A stretch of DNA of 5,545 bases. Origin: an uncultured Paraburkholderia sp. (GTDB lineage: Bacteria; Pseudomonadota; Gammaproteobacteria; Burkholderiales; Burkholderiaceae). The notes under the pieces are model-generated. The model ran no database searches and was not told the DNA's origin. It saw nothing but the letters and a program-made list of their open reading frames with translations. The position numbers and the translations under genes were made by a program. Positions within the stretch are counted from its first letter, which is position 1; each line of letters opens with the position of its first letter. The DNA lies in the NCBI GenBank assembly GCA_937917025.1, contig CALFSF010000066.1, positions 1-5,545 on the forward strand, written 5' to 3'. Positions 5,341 to 5,545 of this stretch are shown one piece after another.

Positions 5341-5545
5341 AACGCGCCCGAAAACTCGCGCGATAGTCCGCGGGCGAAACGCCGATGCGTCGCGCGAAGA
5401 CGAGGCGCATCCGGTCGGCGTTCCCGAAGCCGCATTCATACGCGATCGTCTTCAAAGGCGCGTCGCTGCTCTCCAGCGCGCGGCGCGCGGCATCCACCCG
5501 CGCGCGCTCGACGAACTCATGCGGCGTGATCTCCGCCGATTCCGC
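5339..5545 (-). CDS. AraC-family regulator, C-terminal DNA-binding part (partial; GlxA-like)
   Basis: Reading from the right edge on the - strand gives 68 residues ending at a TGA (5341-5339); the start lies beyond the window. The fragment begins AESAEITPHEFVERARVDAA and continues to the second helix-turn-helix, GFGNADRMRLVFARRIGVSP, then DYRASFRAR at the end. The pattern GFGN/S-x-D-x-x-R-x-x-F-x-R-x-x-G-V-S-P-x-x-Y-R is the AraC/XylS signature. TPxEFVERARVDAARR before it is typical of GlxA-like regulators, which carry an N-terminal DJ-1/PfpI-like (class I amidotransferase-like) domain; that half is outside the window, so the subfamily is inferred. Proteins of this family bind DNA and activate or repress nearby genes. 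It converges on the TAXI gene with 37 bases between stops, so its targets are more likely on its far side. Confidence 0.88.
   Translation of the reverse strand, partial: AESAEITPHEFVERARVDAARRALESSDAPLKTIAYECGFGNADRMRLVFARRIGVSPADYRASFRAR

Noticed and set aside
3865..5439. A 524-codon open frame on the - strand opposite the TAXI gene and overlapping the regulator fragment
   Set aside because: The composition is Arg/Asp/Gln-rich low-complexity shadow. It conflicts with the TAXI gene and with the AraC-type frame, both of which show family motifs.

Overview
The window looks like chromosomal DNA of a high-GC betaproteobacterium, most likely Burkholderia sensu lato (Burkholderia, Paraburkholderia or Caballeronia). 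This is inferred from GC-rich third codon positions, the Tar-like chemoreceptor with the N-terminus MLNNITI, the WecA/MraY-like sugar-phosphate transferase and a GlxA-type AraC regulator. No species is claimed.

Layout. (1) 1-370, + strand: the 3' end of an unrecognised gene with lower GC (about 52% by hand count over 1-360) than the rest. (2) 371-592: an intergenic gap between two convergent genes, with one small hairpin. (3) 593-1693, - strand: a polytopic membrane glycosyltransferase of the polyprenyl-phosphate sugar-1-phosphate transferase family, which would start a lipid-linked glycan such as O-antigen or exopolysaccharide. (4) 1694-1961: a divergent intergenic region with a TATAAT box facing the transferase and a sigma-28-like (FliA) promoter facing the chemoreceptor. 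(5) 1962-3629, + strand: a complete methyl-accepting chemotaxis protein. (6) 3630-3957: a 328-base gap with a strong hairpin, a doubtful small ORF on the - strand and a weak promoter candidate. (7) 3958-5301, + strand: a TAXI-family (TRAP-type) solute-binding protein held in the membrane at both ends, with a cytoplasmic tail and no TRAP permease gene in view. (8) 5339-5545, - strand: the C-terminal DNA-binding half of an AraC/GlxA-family regulator, running off the right edge and convergent with the TAXI gene.

The genes do not form one operon: orientation alternates and each has its own intergenic region. The left part (lower-GC gene plus sugar-phosphate transferase) looks like the edge of a surface-polysaccharide locus. 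The chemoreceptor looks like a stand-alone member of the flagellar regulon. The TAXI protein and the regulator form a convergent pair with no evident functional link. I found no convincing new system. The least ordinary item is the doubly membrane-anchored, apparently orphan TAXI protein. No RNA genes, CRISPR arrays, insertion sequences or attachment sites were seen.
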